Counted from the first letter of the stretch, positions 10,715 to 20,282 are shown. The stretch: 64,000 nucleotides of DNA from Frateuria sp. Soil773 (GCF_001428405.1 NZ_LMSL01000041.1:68256-132255), one strand, 5' to 3'. Program-made: numbers and translations. The notes: generated by a model not told the origin, from the sequence alone.

Positions 10715-11125
10715 GCGGTCCGCCACGGCCACGGCGCGCAATTCCGGCAGCTTCAGCCAAAGCATCTGCGGCTGCCGCCCGCCCCGCACGAACAGCCACG
10801 ATCCCTGCCGCGCGATCGACTGCACGTCCGGCAGGCCGTCGTCCGCCCCGAGCCGCTCCAGCGGGCGGCCGTCGGTGGCGTCGTAGACCACCAGCTCGCG
10901 GGTCGCGGGATCGACCACCATCAGCCAGTCGTGCTTCGCGTCCTGCCAGTGCACGAGCTGCTGGGCCAACGGCGGCTCGGTCGCGCGCTCCGCATTTCGT
11001 CCGCTGTCCCGCAGCAGGCCCGCCGACAGCACCGCCAGCAGCACGGCAAGGGACACGCCGCGGAAAAAGCGGCCCGGCGGCCACGCCGCGGCAGGCCGAT
11101 GGCGAAGGGCGATCTGCGCGTTCAT
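10712..11125 (-). CDS. Hypothetical single-pass membrane protein
   Basis: 137 residues from the ATG at 11125. One hydrophobic helix (about 22-38, with SLAVLLAVLSAGLL) follows a short basic N terminus. The rest is a soluble domain with a beta-propeller-like strand WLMVVDPATRELVVYDATDG, probably periplasmic. No family was recognised. Its stop codon lies in the edge of a dispersed repeat. It is followed on the same strand, in transcription order, by nothing close. Confidence 0.6.
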   Translation of the reverse strand: MNAQIALRHRPAAAWPPGRFFRGVSLAVLLAVLSAGLLRDSGRNAERATEPPLAQQLVHWQDAKHDWLMVVDPATRELVVYDATDGRPLERLGADDGLPDVQSIARQGSWLFVRGGRQPQMLWLKLPELRAVAVADR

Positions 11126-11174
11126 GCCGGCACCATCGCAACCGGCCATGACCGCGCGATGACGCGCGCAAGAA

Positions 11175-11552
11175 CTATCCGTTACGCGCGCGCAGCGCCC
11201 AGCCGAGCGCGAGCCAGCCGGCCATGAAGGCCAGCCCGCCGAACGGCGTGACGATCCCGACCCAGCGCGGCGCGCCCAGCGCCAACGCATACAGGCTGCC
11301 GCTGAACAGCACGATGCCCAGCGCGAACGCGATCATCGCGCGCCGCTGCCAGCGCCCCGCCCCGGCGAACGCCGCCAGGGCCAGCGCCAGGGCATGCCAG
11401 AAGTGGTATTGCACGGCGGTATGCCACAGCTCGCTGGCCTGCGTATCGAGCACGCCGCGCAGGGCGTGCGCGCCGAAGGCGCCCAGCAGCACGGCGCTGG
11501 CGCCGGCCAGGCCGACCGGCAGCGCCGCGGGGGTATGGACAGGTTGTCGCAT
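11175..11552 (-). CDS. DUF423 (YgdD-type) small membrane protein
   Basis: 125 residues, four predicted membrane helices, matching the DUF423 family in length. Typical features are the GAFGAHAL segment after the first helix, VQYHFWHALAL, and TPFGGLAFMAGWLALGWA at the end. The role of the family is not established. The start at 11552 removes a 82-codon upstream extension that overlaps the divergent SCO gene. Confidence 0.85.
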   Translation of the reverse strand: MRQPVHTPAALPVGLAGASAVLLGAFGAHALRGVLDTQASELWHTAVQYHFWHALALALAAFAGAGRWQRRAMIAFALGIVLFSGSLYALALGAPRWVGIVTPFGGLAFMAGWLALGWALRARNG

Positions 11553-11600
11553 CGGAACGGTTTCCTCGCCGCGGCGGGCCGCGCCACACCGGCGGTGTCG

Positions 11601-11606
11601 TATGCT
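11601..11606 (+). promoter_or_regulatory. Probable -10 box of the SCO gene
   Basis: TATGCT ends 7 bases before the ATG at 11614, again suggesting a leaderless transcript. It overlaps the other candidate start at 11602, so both cannot be right. Confidence 0.35.
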
Positions 11607-11613
11607 GGACGGC

Positions 11614-12252
11614 ATGAGCCTTGGGAATTCTTGCACGAAGCCGGCCCGCCTCGCCCGCCTCTGCCTATGGCCGCTGCTGCTGGCGGGCATCCTGCTGCTG
11701 GCCGCCTGCCAGCGCGACGCCGCCATGCCCTGGCGGCTGACCGATATCGGCGGGCACATGCCCGACCTCGATTTTTCGCTGACCGACGACCACGGCAAGC
11801 CGGTGACCGGCGCCGACTACCGCGGCAAGGTGGTGCTGCTGTACTTCGGCTACACCCATTGCCCGGACGTCTGCCCGCTCACCCTGGCGCAGTTGCACGT
11901 GGTGATGCAACGGCTGGGGCCGCTCGCCGACGGCGCGCGCATCCTGTTCGTCAGCGTCGACCCGGCCCGCGACACGCCGCAGGTGATGCATGCCTACGTC
12001 AACGCCTTCGATCCGCGCGCGGTCGGCCTGAGCGGCACGCCGCGCGCCGTCGAGGCACTGAGCAAGCGCTACCGCTCGGCCTTCACCCGCGAGCCGGACA
12101 AGGGCGACGGCCAGTACGAAGTCAGCCACAGCTCGGCGATCTACCTGTTCGACCGCACCGGCAAGGCGCGCCTGCTGGCCACCCCGGCCACCTCGCAGGA
12201 CGACCTCGTCCACGACCTGCACCTGCTGCTCGATCCCGGAATCCAGCCATGA
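11614..12252 (+). CDS. SCO1/SenC-family copper-binding lipoprotein
   Basis: 212 residues. A lipoprotein signal with lipobox LAAC is followed by a thioredoxin-like fold carrying the copper motif CPDVCP and, later, the conserved histidine in YEVSHSSAIYLFD. SCO proteins deliver copper to the CuA site of cytochrome c oxidase. It overlaps the PCuAC gene by 4 bases (ATGA) and is convergent with a CtaG-like gene, so the three make a copper-delivery cluster for respiratory oxidase. The start at 11614 is preferred because of the -10-like box; an ATG at 11602 is the alternative. Confidence 0.9.
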   Translation: MSLGNSCTKPARLARLCLWPLLLAGILLLAACQRDAAMPWRLTDIGGHMPDLDFSLTDDHGKPVTGADYRGKVVLLYFGYTHCPDVCPLTLAQLHVVMQRLGPLADGARILFVSVDPARDTPQVMHAYVNAFDPRAVGLSGTPRAVEALSKRYRSAFTREPDKGDGQYEVSHSSAIYLFDRTGKARLLATPATSQDDLVHDLHLLLDPGIQP

Positions 12253-12731
12253 AGCCACGCCTGCCGACCCTTTCCGCCCTGCTCGCCGGCCTGCTGCTCG
12301 CCGGCGGCCTGCACGCCACCGAAGCGGCCCGGGTGCACGCCAGCCAGGCGTGGATCCGCGTGCTGCCGGGCGACCTGCCCGCCGGCGGCTACGTCACGCT
12401 GGCCAACGGCGGCGACGAGCCGGCGACGTTGAACGGCGCCGCCAGCACGACCTACGCCGAGGTGATGCTGCATCGGAGTTCGCGCGAAACCGGCATGAGC
12501 CGGATGACCATGGTCGACACGCTGGCGATTCCCGCGCACGGCTCGGTGACGCTGGCTCCTGGCGGCTACCACCTCATGCTGATGCACGCGACGCATCCGG
12601 TGAAGGCCGGCGACACGGTGAAGATCGAGCTGCGCTTCGCCGACGGCAGCGCGCTCCCGGTCGACTTCCTCGCCCGCCCCGCCAACACGCTCGCCCCCGG
12701 AGACGCCGGCGGCATGCACCACGGCCACTGA
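12249..12731 (+). CDS. Periplasmic copper chaperone PCu(A)C
   Basis: 160 residues with a signal peptide (about 1-24). The cupredoxin-like domain has the copper ligands in the expected order: VMLHRSS, then a methionine in GMSRM, then GYHLMLM (His and Met). The C terminus ends in a Met/His stretch, GGMHHGH, a possible extra copper site. PCuAC takes Cu(I) to CuA together with SCO, which is encoded directly upstream with an ATGA overlap. Confidence 0.92.
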   Translation: MKPRLPTLSALLAGLLLAGGLHATEAARVHASQAWIRVLPGDLPAGGYVTLANGGDEPATLNGAASTTYAEVMLHRSSRETGMSRMTMVDTLAIPAHGSVTLAPGGYHLMLMHATHPVKAGDTVKIELRFADGSALPVDFLARPANTLAPGDAGGMHHGH

Positions 12732-12763
12732 GCCGCCGACGGCGGCGCCGCCACCGCCGTTCT

Positions 12764-13630
12764 TCAGTCCTGCATCAACGGCCGCACCGCCGCCTGCGCG
12801 GTGCGCGCACGGCGCCGGATCCGTCCGCTGCGCGACAGCCGCAGCCACTGGCGCAGCGCCAGCAACGCGCCGATCGATTCGATCAGCGCCGCCGGCACCC
12901 ACATGATCACGCCGCCGACCAACTGGCCGGTCAGCACGTTGAAGGTGAAGGCGCGGCCGCACAGTTCGAAGATCGGATACAAGTCGGTCTTGGAGAACGT
13001 GACGATGGCGCCGGCGAGGATCTGCGGCGTCATCGTCACCGCCGGCGACAGCACGCGGGCGCCCGGCGTCATCCGCCCCGGCGGGCGCGGGCGATGGTCG
13101 AGCACCAGCCACCAGTAGACGAAGCCGCTGGCCAGCATCGACCAGTTCATGAAGCGGTAGATGCGCCAGTCCAGCATCGCCAGCGTCTGCATGTGCGGCA
13201 CCAGCCAGATCAGGATGAAGCCGACGAAGACGATGGTCGCCACCGCCGGGTTCAGCAGCACGCCCGCGCACAGCCGCCAGGGCCACGAGCGCAGCGCGGG
13301 ACGCAGCGCCCGCGCGCGCCACGACAGCGGCAGGCCGGCGCGCAGCACGCTGCCCGGATACGAGGCGACGATCAGCAGCGGCGCCAGGTGATGCAGCAGC
13401 ACCTGCTGGATGCGGTGCATGAAGAACTCGTGCTCCGCGTAGTAATCGAGGTAGGTGTGCAGGGTGAGGTAGATCATCACCATGCCGATCCAGAACGTCA
13501 GCCGCCGGCCGAAGCTGACCCTAAGCTTGCGGCAGCCGCGCCAGTACAGGACGCAGGCCAGCAGGAAGGTCGCGAGGAATACCCACGAGAACTCCCACGG
13601 CACCACCCATTTCAGCAACAACGCCATCAT
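12764..13630 (-). CDS. CtaG_caa3-type cytochrome oxidase assembly membrane protein
   Basis: 288 residues from the first of two tandem ATGs (13630). About seven membrane helices. Histidines in MHRIQQVLLHHLAPLL and in the LPHMQTLAMLDWRIYRFMNW region are typical of the CtaG_caa3 family (formerly DUF1404), linked to assembly of caa3-type oxidases and copper handling. It faces the SCO-PCuAC pair, which supports a role in oxidase maturation. GGAACGG precedes the start. Confidence 0.85.
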   Translation of the reverse strand: MMALLLKWVVPWEFSWVFLATFLLACVLYWRGCRKLRVSFGRRLTFWIGMVMIYLTLHTYLDYYAEHEFFMHRIQQVLLHHLAPLLIVASYPGSVLRAGLPLSWRARALRPALRSWPWRLCAGVLLNPAVATIVFVGFILIWLVPHMQTLAMLDWRIYRFMNWSMLASGFVYWWLVLDHRPRPPGRMTPGARVLSPAVTMTPQILAGAIVTFSKTDLYPIFELCGRAFTFNVLTGQLVGGVIMWVPAALIESIGALLALRQWLRLSRSGRIRRRARTAQAAVRPLMQD

Positions 13631-13757
13631 CGATCCGTTCCGCGCCAGGCCGCCCGGGGCCACTCCTGCATCGGCAAGCCCAAGCCACGATACGCCAGCA
13701 TAGCGGGCGGGCGGAGCCCGGCGGGCCGATGCGGCAGATTGCCGCCCCGGCCGCGCC

Positions 13758-15662
13758 CTACGTCGGGCGCATGCGGCTGCGCCGGGTACGCCGCCAGCCG
13801 TAGAGCAGGCCGGCCAGGGTCACCAGCGCCGGCACCAGCACGATGTTGATGAACTTCAGGCGCAGCCCGAGCGCGTCGATCTCGGCATTGAGCTGGTGCT
13901 GCACGTCGCGCAACTCCTTGTTGATCGCCAGCCGGCGCTGCTGGAACTGCTCCACCTCGCTCTTCTGCTCGGCGCTGGCGGCGGAGGAGCGGCCGCCCTT
14001 GGCCGGCTGCAGCTCGTCCAGGCGCCGGCGCGTCTCGGCCAGCTCGCGCTCCAGCTCCTGCTTCTTCAGCAGGAACTTTTGGTCGGCGGCGTTCTGCAGC
14101 GCGCGCACGCGGGTGAACGGACGCTGCGAGGTGGAGCGGCCGCGGATCGACAGCAGCGCCGAGGAGCCGCTGAGGTTGTCGGCGAGGTTGGTGATGAAGT
14201 CGCCGTTGTTGGCGAACGCGCTCAAGGCGGTCTGGCCGAGGAAATTCTGCGATTCCACCCACAGCCGGTCGCTGAGCAGGTCGGTATCGGCGATCAGGAT
14301 CACCTCCGCGTTCGGCGCCGAATGCGCGAGGTGGCCGGGCTGGCCGGCACGCTGCGGGAAGGCGCTGGCGAACTCGCCGTGCAGCCGCGCGGCCAGCACG
14401 TAGTGGGTGCCGTCGGGCTTGTAGTTCTGCAGCAGCAGGCTCGGATCGCTGGCCGCTTCCAGCACGCGCTGGGCGGGCACGCGCTGGGCCTCGGCGGTGC
14501 TCTGCAGCAGCGGCTCCAGCCGGGTGCGGGCATCCGGCTTGAGGTCGAAGCTGCCGGCGGTGGATACGTTGATGCGCTGCAGGCTGGCGGTCACCACGTC
14601 GCTGTGGTTCAGCTCCTGCGTGCCCAGCCCGAGCATCGCCGGATGGTTGAGGGAACTGCCGCCCAGCTCGATCTGCAGCGCGCGCGAGCGGTCGAGCACG
14701 ATCTGCCGCGGGTCGTAGTCCACGCCCCAGGCAGCGAACAGCGCCGGCAGGTTGGAGTCGTGGTCGTCGGTGACGCCGTTGCTGTCGACGTACGGCGTGG
14801 TGTCCAGCTCCGCGTCCGGATCGACGAAGACCACCAGGTGCCCGCCGCGCAGCACGTACTGGTCGATCGCGTACTGCGCGTCCGGCGGCAGCCGCTTCGG
14901 ATGGATCAGCAGCAGCACCTGGATGTCGCCGTCGATGCGCACCAGCCCGGCCGGGTCGATCGTCTTCAGCTCGAACAACTGCTCCAACTGGCGGATCGCC
15001 GCCCAGGCCGGCTCGCCGATCACCGGGTTGCCGCTCACCGGCAGCGAGCTGATCACCCCGATGTGCGGCTTGTTCGGCTCATTCAGTTCGTACAGCAGCT
15101 TGGCGATGTCGTATTCGAGGAAGGTCTCCCGGCTCGGGTCGAAGAAGGGGATCGACAGCACGCGCTCCGTCCCCCGCTCGTCCGCCTCCGGTTCCGGCTC
15201 GCCCTCGCCCGCCGCCGGCACGACGTTGCCGACCAGGCCGAAGAACACCCGCTCGCCGTTGCTGCCGCCGTTGGCCGCGGTCAACCCGGCGCCCTCGGCG
15301 CTGGCCTCGTCGTCGGAATACGGCACCGGATCGATCATCTGCAGGCGGATGTGCCCGCGCGATCGGGCCACCATCTCCTGCAGCATTTCGCGCACGCGCT
15401 GCTGGTAGCTGCGCAGCTGCGGCAGGTCGCGCGTGGCGTGCTCGGAGAAATACAGCGTGAGCTTGATCGGGCGCCGCAGCCCATCGACGATGTGCACGGT
15501 GCCCGGCGCCAGGGTATAGAGCTTGTCCGCGGTGAGGTCCACCCGCGCCACCTGCAGCCAGCGGCTGCTGGCCAGGGCCAGCGCGGTGAACAGCAGGACC
15601 AGCAGGGCCAGCGCCGCGAACAGGCCCCGTCGCCGGGTCAGGTGGAATCGCCGGCGCATCAT
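13758..15662 (-). CDS. Gld-type ABC transporter auxiliary protein (GldG-like)
   Basis: 634 residues. An N-terminal membrane helix (about 14-31) precedes the large extracytoplasmic ABC_transp_aux/GldG domain, with KLTLYFSEHATRDLP and a VLLLIHPKRLPPDAQYAIDQY segment. A coiled-coil-like stretch (about 535-610, rich in Glu, Leu and Arg) is followed by a C-terminal membrane helix. It overlaps the permease gene by ATGA. With the permease and ATPase it forms an exporter named after gliding genes of Flavobacterium; in non-gliding proteobacteria the cargo is unknown. Confidence 0.85.
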   Translation of the reverse strand: MMRRRFHLTRRRGLFAALALLVLLFTALALASSRWLQVARVDLTADKLYTLAPGTVHIVDGLRRPIKLTLYFSEHATRDLPQLRSYQQRVREMLQEMVARSRGHIRLQMIDPVPYSDDEASAEGAGLTAANGGSNGERVFFGLVGNVVPAAGEGEPEPEADERGTERVLSIPFFDPSRETFLEYDIAKLLYELNEPNKPHIGVISSLPVSGNPVIGEPAWAAIRQLEQLFELKTIDPAGLVRIDGDIQVLLLIHPKRLPPDAQYAIDQYVLRGGHLVVFVDPDAELDTTPYVDSNGVTDDHDSNLPALFAAWGVDYDPRQIVLDRSRALQIELGGSSLNHPAMLGLGTQELNHSDVVTASLQRINVSTAGSFDLKPDARTRLEPLLQSTAEAQRVPAQRVLEAASDPSLLLQNYKPDGTHYVLAARLHGEFASAFPQRAGQPGHLAHSAPNAEVILIADTDLLSDRLWVESQNFLGQTALSAFANNGDFITNLADNLSGSSALLSIRGRSTSQRPFTRVRALQNAADQKFLLKKQELERELAETRRRLDELQPAKGGRSSAASAEQKSEVEQFQQRRLAINKELRDVQHQLNAEIDALGLRLKFINIVLVPALVTLAGLLYGWRRTRRSRMRPT

Positions 15663-16393
15663 CGGGTCCGCTTCAGGTCGAGCACCAGCACGCCGGCGGC
15701 GAGCCAGGCGAGGATGGTGAGCAGGAAATACAGCAGGTCGCGCGCGTCCAGCACGCCGCGCGCGATCGCCTCGAAATGCCGCAGCATGCTCAGGTGCGCG
15801 ACGCCGTTGATCAGCTTGCGCGGCAGCGCGCCCTGGAAGAAGTCCAGCACCTGCGGCTGGCCGGCCAGGATCAGCAGCACGCAGATCAGCGCGGTGAGGA
15901 TGAACGCGACCACCTGGCTGCGCGTGAGGGTGGACAGGCAGGCGCCGATCGCCAGGAAGGCGCCCGCCATCAGCCAGCTGCCCAGGTAGCCGGCGAGGAT
16001 CACGCCGTTGTCCGGCGAGCCGAGATAGTTCACGGTGATCCACAGCGGCGCCGTCAGCGCCAGCGCCAGGCCGAGGAACAGCCAGGCCGCGAAGAACTTG
16101 CCCAGCATCGCCTGGCGCAGGGTCAGCGGCAGGGTCAGCAGCAGCTCCAGCGTGCCGCCCTTCTCCTCCTCCGCCCACAGGCGCATCGACACCGCCGGCA
16201 CCAGGATCAGGTACAGCCACGGGTGCATGGTGAAGAACGGTTGCAGGTCGGCCTGGCCGCGCTCGTAGAAGTCGCCGGTGTAGAACGTGAGGATGCCGGC
16301 CAACACCAGGAAGATCACCAGGAACACGTAGGCCACCGGCGTCACGAAGTAACTGCGCAGCTCGCGCCGCATCACCGCCATCGTCGGACTCAT
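15659..16393 (-). CDS. ABC-2 type permease (GldF-like)
   Basis: 244 residues, six membrane helices. The N terminus MAVMRRELRSYFVTPVAYVF, the RLWAEEEKGGTLELLLTLP loop and the following helices match the ABC-2/GldF family. The start may be ATG 16393 or the in-frame ATG at 16381. It overlaps both neighbours by a few bases, so ATPase, permease and GldG-like protein are translationally coupled. Confidence 0.88.
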   Translation of the reverse strand: MSPTMAVMRRELRSYFVTPVAYVFLVIFLVLAGILTFYTGDFYERGQADLQPFFTMHPWLYLILVPAVSMRLWAEEEKGGTLELLLTLPLTLRQAMLGKFFAAWLFLGLALALTAPLWITVNYLGSPDNGVILAGYLGSWLMAGAFLAIGACLSTLTRSQVVAFILTALICVLLILAGQPQVLDFFQGALPRKLINGVAHLSMLRHFEAIARGVLDARDLLYFLLTILAWLAAGVLVLDLKRTR

Positions 16394-17331
16394 GCGGTGC
16401 GCTCCGCCGCCCCGGCGCCGGTGGTGATGTGCCGGAACACCTCGTCCAGCCGGCCGCGTTCGAGCTGGATCTCGGACACCTCCAGCCCCTGCTGGCGCAG
16501 CAGTTCCTCGACCGGCTCGAGGATGCGGACGCCGGGCTTCGGGAACACCGTGATGCGGCCGTCCAGCGGGTCCACCTCGATCGAGGCGACCTGCGGCAGC
16601 CGGCCCAGCATCTCCTGCGAGACGCCGCTGCCCGGCGCGCTGAACGACACCGCGCCGTGGTAGCGCGAACGCTGCTCGAGCTCCGCCGGCGTCGCGTCCG
16701 CCAGCAGCCGGCCGCGGGCGATGATCACCACGCGGTTGCACAGCGCATGCACTTCTTCGAGCAGGTGGGTGGAAATCAGGATGGTGCGCTCGCGTGCCAT
16801 CGCATCGATCAACTGGCGCACGGCGTGCTTCTGGTTGGGGTCGAGGCCGTCGGTCGGCTCGTCCAGCATCAGCACCGGCGGATCGTGCAGGATCGCCTGG
16901 GCCAGCCCGACGCGCCGGCGCAGGCCCTTGGACAGGGTGTCGATGCATTGTTCGAGCACGTCTTCCAGTTGCAGCCGGCCCACCACCTCCTCGAAACGGC
17001 GGTAGCCCACCTCGGCGCGCAGGCCGCGCACGCGGGCGATGAAGACCAGGAACTCGCGTACGGTCATCTCGCCGTAGCTGGGCGCACCCTCCGGCAGGTA
17101 GCCCAGCGCGCGCTTCGCCCGCAGCGGCTCGCGCCGCACGTCGTGGCCGCAGACCCGCGCGGTGCCCGAGGTGGGCGCGAGGAAGCCGGCGATCATCCGC
17201 ATCGCGGTGGACTTGCCGGCCCCGTTGGGCCCGAGCAGCCCGAGTACCTGGCCCGGCTCGGCGCGGATGCTCAGGGCATCCACCGCGGTCAGGTGGCCGT
17301 AGCGGCGGGTGAGCTGGTCGGTTTCGATCAT
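16390..17331 (-). CDS. ABC transporter ATP-binding protein (GldA-like)
   Basis: 313 residues. The Walker A GPNGAGKS (about 35-42), signature LSKGLRRRVGLAQ, Walker B LMLDEPTDGLDP and the H-loop STHLLEE are complete. The C-terminal 90 residues form the regulatory extension common in GldA-like and copper/Na exporters (CcmA family). First gene of the three-gene operon; the start at 17331 gives the standard MIETDQLTRRYG N terminus. Confidence 0.9.
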   Translation of the reverse strand: MIETDQLTRRYGHLTAVDALSIRAEPGQVLGLLGPNGAGKSTAMRMIAGFLAPTSGTARVCGHDVRREPLRAKRALGYLPEGAPSYGEMTVREFLVFIARVRGLRAEVGYRRFEEVVGRLQLEDVLEQCIDTLSKGLRRRVGLAQAILHDPPVLMLDEPTDGLDPNQKHAVRQLIDAMARERTILISTHLLEEVHALCNRVVIIARGRLLADATPAELEQRSRYHGAVSFSAPGSGVSQEMLGRLPQVASIEVDPLDGRITVFPKPGVRILEPVEELLRQQGLEVSEIQLERGRLDEVFRHITTGAGAAERTA

Positions 17332-17770
17332 GGTCGGTGAAACGGCATCGGCGGCGTCACGCCAGGCGACCGGCGCGGATGACAAACGCCTGCAATGTAC
17401 CGCACGGCGCCGGGAAAAGTTCCTCAGCCGTGGCGATGGCACGGGGAAAAGCAGCGAAGAAGCGGCCGCGAAAGCGGCCATGCTCCCATGCCACTTGCGC
17501 CATTCCTGCGCCGCCCCCGTCATCCCTGCGGCTTTCAACGACCGCAGGGCCGGTCGGGCAGGAGGCGCTTTTCAACAGCCGAAGGCTGGTCATCCGGCGA
17601 CTCCGAGCCGGCGAAGCCAAAGGCACCGCCCCCCGGCCCCCGGCCCCCGGCTCCCGCTCCCGTCCGGCGTCCGCCGGGATGACGGCAGAAGCTGAGCGAT
17701 GCGGTACGCGCGGACCGGCCACGCCCAACCGCCAGGCACCGGCCGCCCCGGCGCTCCCGATACAGCACGC
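17332..17770. repeat. Gene-free stretch with dispersed repeat copy E
   Basis: No credible gene in about 440 bases. The segment from about 17507 to 17700 belongs to the dispersed repeat: TTTCAACGACCGCAGGG followed by CGGTCGGGCAGGAGGCGC matches 53.05 kb, and AGGCGCTTTTCAACAGCCG matches 48.98 kb. It ends in a palindromic CGGCGTCCGCCGGGATGACG. Position 17625-17670 is a Pro-codon-like C/G run. The rest holds the GldA-operon promoter, not resolved. Confidence 0.65.
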
Positions 17771-17802
17771 AAAAAACCCCGCCCGCTTGCGCGGACGGGG
17801 TT
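17771..17802 (-). terminator. Rho-independent terminator of the SRPBCC gene
   Basis: On the minus strand a GC-rich hairpin, AACCCCGTCCGCGC / GCGGGCGGGGTT, is followed by six Ts, about 25 bases after the stop codon at 17827. Confidence 0.85.
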
Positions 17803-17826
17803 CGATGGAGCTGGCCGGACGTCGGC

Positions 17827-19215
17827 TTACTGGGCCGCGCTTTCGGCGCTGGCCGGGGCCGCCGCCGTGCCGGCCGCGGCCGGCGCGGAGGCCGACGAGG
17901 CCGGCGCCGCCTCGAGCGACGGCGGCTGGATGCCGGCCGCCTGTTCCGGCGTCTGCTCCGGTGCGTCGGTGACCGGCAGGTAGACGTCGAACTTGGCGTA
18001 GGTGGTGACGTTGCCGCCGGCGTCCTTCACTTCCGGCTGCACCTGGATGTCGTACAGGCGGTTGACCACCTCGTCGAACTTGTAGCCGTGGGTCTGCGCA
18101 TAGGCCTTGAGCATGTCGCGGGTCTGCGGCACGCCGGCGGCGGTGCCGGACCAGGAGGCCTTCAGTGCCGGGCCGCCGAAGACCAGCGCGCCGCGCACGC
18201 TGCCGTCGACGACCAGGCGGCCGAAGCGGTCGCGGCTGCCCGGCGCGGTGGCGTCGGCAGGCGCCGCGCTGCTGCCGGCGCTGGCAGGAGCGGCGGTGCT
18301 GGCCGCGTCGGCCGGCTGGCCGGCGGCATCGAGCTTCGGCGGCTGCGGCGCGGTCAGTTCCTGGCTCTGGCCGGCCACGGTCAGGCTGGTGGCATCGATC
18401 GGCATGGCCACGTCGAAGGTGTAGTTCTGGTCGCCGTAGTTGGTGGTGAAGATGATGCGCGGGCCGACCACGTTCACGCCCAGCTTCTTGGCGGCGGCCT
18501 GGATTTCCTTCTCGGCGTTGGCCGTGGCCTCGTCGAGGCCGGCCAGACCCTCGCTGCGGGCGATCGAGCTGGACACCAGCAGCACCGGGGTGGGCTTGGT
18601 CTGCTCGATGTACGGGATCAGCTTGCCGTAGTCGATGTTCGGCACGGTGGCCAGCACGTTCTGCAGGCTGTTCAGGCTGAACTGGATGAACGCGTCCGGG
18701 TCGCCGTGGATGTAGAGGTTGGAATAGCGGTCGATCAGGTTGAAGCCGTAGGCGACGTCGTACGCCCAGGTCACCTTGGTCAACTGGCCGCGGCTGCCCT
18801 GGCGCTCGAGGTCGAGGGTGAAGTGCTTGTCCTGGCCGCGCCAGTTGTTGTCGAGGTTCCAGACGATCTTGGCGCTCTTGGCGGTGCTGTCGACCTTGTC
18901 GAACTCCGGCTCGGTGCTGGCGATGGTCAGCTTGCCGTCGCCGACCTTGTCGGCATTGCCGGTCCAGCTCAGCTCGGCGCCCGCGCCGTAGGCCTTGCCC
19001 GAGAAGCTGTACTTCACCTGCGGGTCGTACGAGCCCAGCACGGAGTACTCGGGGAAGCGGCGGAAGTTGGCCAGCACGTCGTAGACCTGGCGCATGTCCT
19101 TGCCGATGACGAGGGACCGTTCCACGTGGCCGCTGCCAGGCATGATCACGCCCACCACCACGCCGACGACGGCGACGATGACCAGGGCCACAATGAATTC
19201 AAGAACACGCATCAT
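17827..19215 (-). CDS. SRPBCC/polyketide-cyclase-like membrane-anchored protein
   Basis: 462 residues. One N-terminal membrane helix (about 5-27) is followed by an SRPBCC lipid-binding-type domain, seen in VERSLVIGKDMRQVYDVLANF and FPEYSVLGSYDP. A second region (about 200-290) resembles GyrI-like effector-binding domains. The C-terminal 50 residues and a linker at about 300-345 are Ala/Pro-rich low complexity. The ligand is unknown. A strong terminator follows. It precedes, in the opposite reading order, a two-component system on the same strand but 295 bases apart, so it is likely a separate unit. Confidence 0.7.
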   Translation of the reverse strand: MMRVLEFIVALVIVAVVGVVVGVIMPGSGHVERSLVIGKDMRQVYDVLANFRRFPEYSVLGSYDPQVKYSFSGKAYGAGAELSWTGNADKVGDGKLTIASTEPEFDKVDSTAKSAKIVWNLDNNWRGQDKHFTLDLERQGSRGQLTKVTWAYDVAYGFNLIDRYSNLYIHGDPDAFIQFSLNSLQNVLATVPNIDYGKLIPYIEQTKPTPVLLVSSSIARSEGLAGLDEATANAEKEIQAAAKKLGVNVVGPRIIFTTNYGDQNYTFDVAMPIDATSLTVAGQSQELTAPQPPKLDAAGQPADAASTAAPASAGSSAAPADATAPGSRDRFGRLVVDGSVRGALVFGGPALKASWSGTAAGVPQTRDMLKAYAQTHGYKFDEVVNRLYDIQVQPEVKDAGGNVTTYAKFDVYLPVTDAPEQTPEQAAGIQPPSLEAAPASSASAPAAAGTAAAPASAESAAQ

Positions 19216-19510
19216 TACCAGGGTTCTCCGAGCGTTTTTAACGCAGCGCCAAGGGTTTCAGCCGTCGCTCCCGGTGCCGCGGGCAAGGCCCGAGGGATCG
19301 CACTTGGGAAGGGGCGGCACACCGAAGCTTCGGATGGTACTTGCTCGGGCGGTGGAACGCCATCGGCTGCGCAACATGCCCTGCGCACCGCCGCAAAGGG
19401 CGCCGTGGCGCCCTTTGCGGCCCGTCCGGCGCTGGCCGTAGGGACGGCCATACGCGCCGCGGGCGCCCGCCCGGACGGCCGCCGCCGGGTCCTGGCGGCC
19501 CGGCGGGAGA

Positions 19511-20152
19511 TCAGACGATGCCCAGCTCCAGCGCCTTGAGCACGGCCCGGGTGCGGTCGCGCACGCCGAGCTTGGAGAGGATGTTGGACACATGGTTCTT
19601 CACCGTGCCCTCCGCCACCTTCAGCGAGTTGGCGATCTCCTTGTTGCTGTAGCCGCCGGACAGCAGGCGCAGGATCTCGGTCTCGCGCTCGGTCAGCGGG
19701 TCGGGCTGCTCCAGGCTGGTGAACTGGTTCTGCATGCGGCCGACGCCGGCGAGCAGGCGCTGGGTCACCATCGGCGCCACCAGCGAGCCGCCCGCGGCCA
19801 CCGTGCGCACCGCCTCCACCAGTTGCTCCAGCGAGACGTCCTTCAGCAGGTAGCCGCGCGCGCCGGCCTTCAGGCCCTGCAGCACCAGCTGGTCGTCGTC
19901 GAAGGTGGTCAGGATGATCGTCGGCGGCAGCTCGTTGCGCGCGGACAGCGCCTGCAGCACCTCCAGCCCGCTCATGTTGGGCATGCGCAGGTCGAGCAGC
20001 ACCACGTCGGGGCGGATCCGCGGGATGTCCTGCACCGCCTGCGCGCCGTCGGCGCATTCGGCCACCACGCGGATGTCCTCGGCCAGATCGAGCAGCGAGC
20101 GGACACCCTGGCGCACCAGGTTCTGGTCGTCGACGAGACAGACGGAAATCAT
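19511..20152 (-). CDS. NarL/LuxR-family response regulator
   Basis: 213 residues. The receiver domain has acidic residues D8-D9, the phosphorylation Asp at 54 in VVLLDLRMPN, the T/S in ILTTFDDD and the Lys in YLLKDVS. The C-terminal LuxR helix-turn-helix starts with LTERETEILRLLSGGYSNKEIA. The ATG at 20152 gives the normal N terminus; a 24-codon upstream extension is not conserved in type. It is the partner of the histidine kinase encoded 130 bases upstream on the same strand. The pair resembles DesKR-like systems. Confidence 0.92.
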   Translation of the reverse strand: MISVCLVDDQNLVRQGVRSLLDLAEDIRVVAECADGAQAVQDIPRIRPDVVLLDLRMPNMSGLEVLQALSARNELPPTIILTTFDDDQLVLQGLKAGARGYLLKDVSLEQLVEAVRTVAAGGSLVAPMVTQRLLAGVGRMQNQFTSLEQPDPLTERETEILRLLSGGYSNKEIANSLKVAEGTVKNHVSNILSKLGVRDRTRAVLKALELGIV

Positions 20153-20282
20153 CGCGGATCCTCGAAACGGTAAATGATCTTGCCCACCCGGCGCGCCGCA
20201 TCCCAGGCACGCCAAGACATCCATTCTTGCACGCGCGTGCGGGTGCGCGGGAAGCCGGCCCGCCGACGCACGGCACGCATGC

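Noticed and set aside
13896..15989. 697-residue plus-strand open frame
   Set aside because: Antisense to the GldG-like gene; composition (Arg, Gln, Val, His) is that of a shadow frame.
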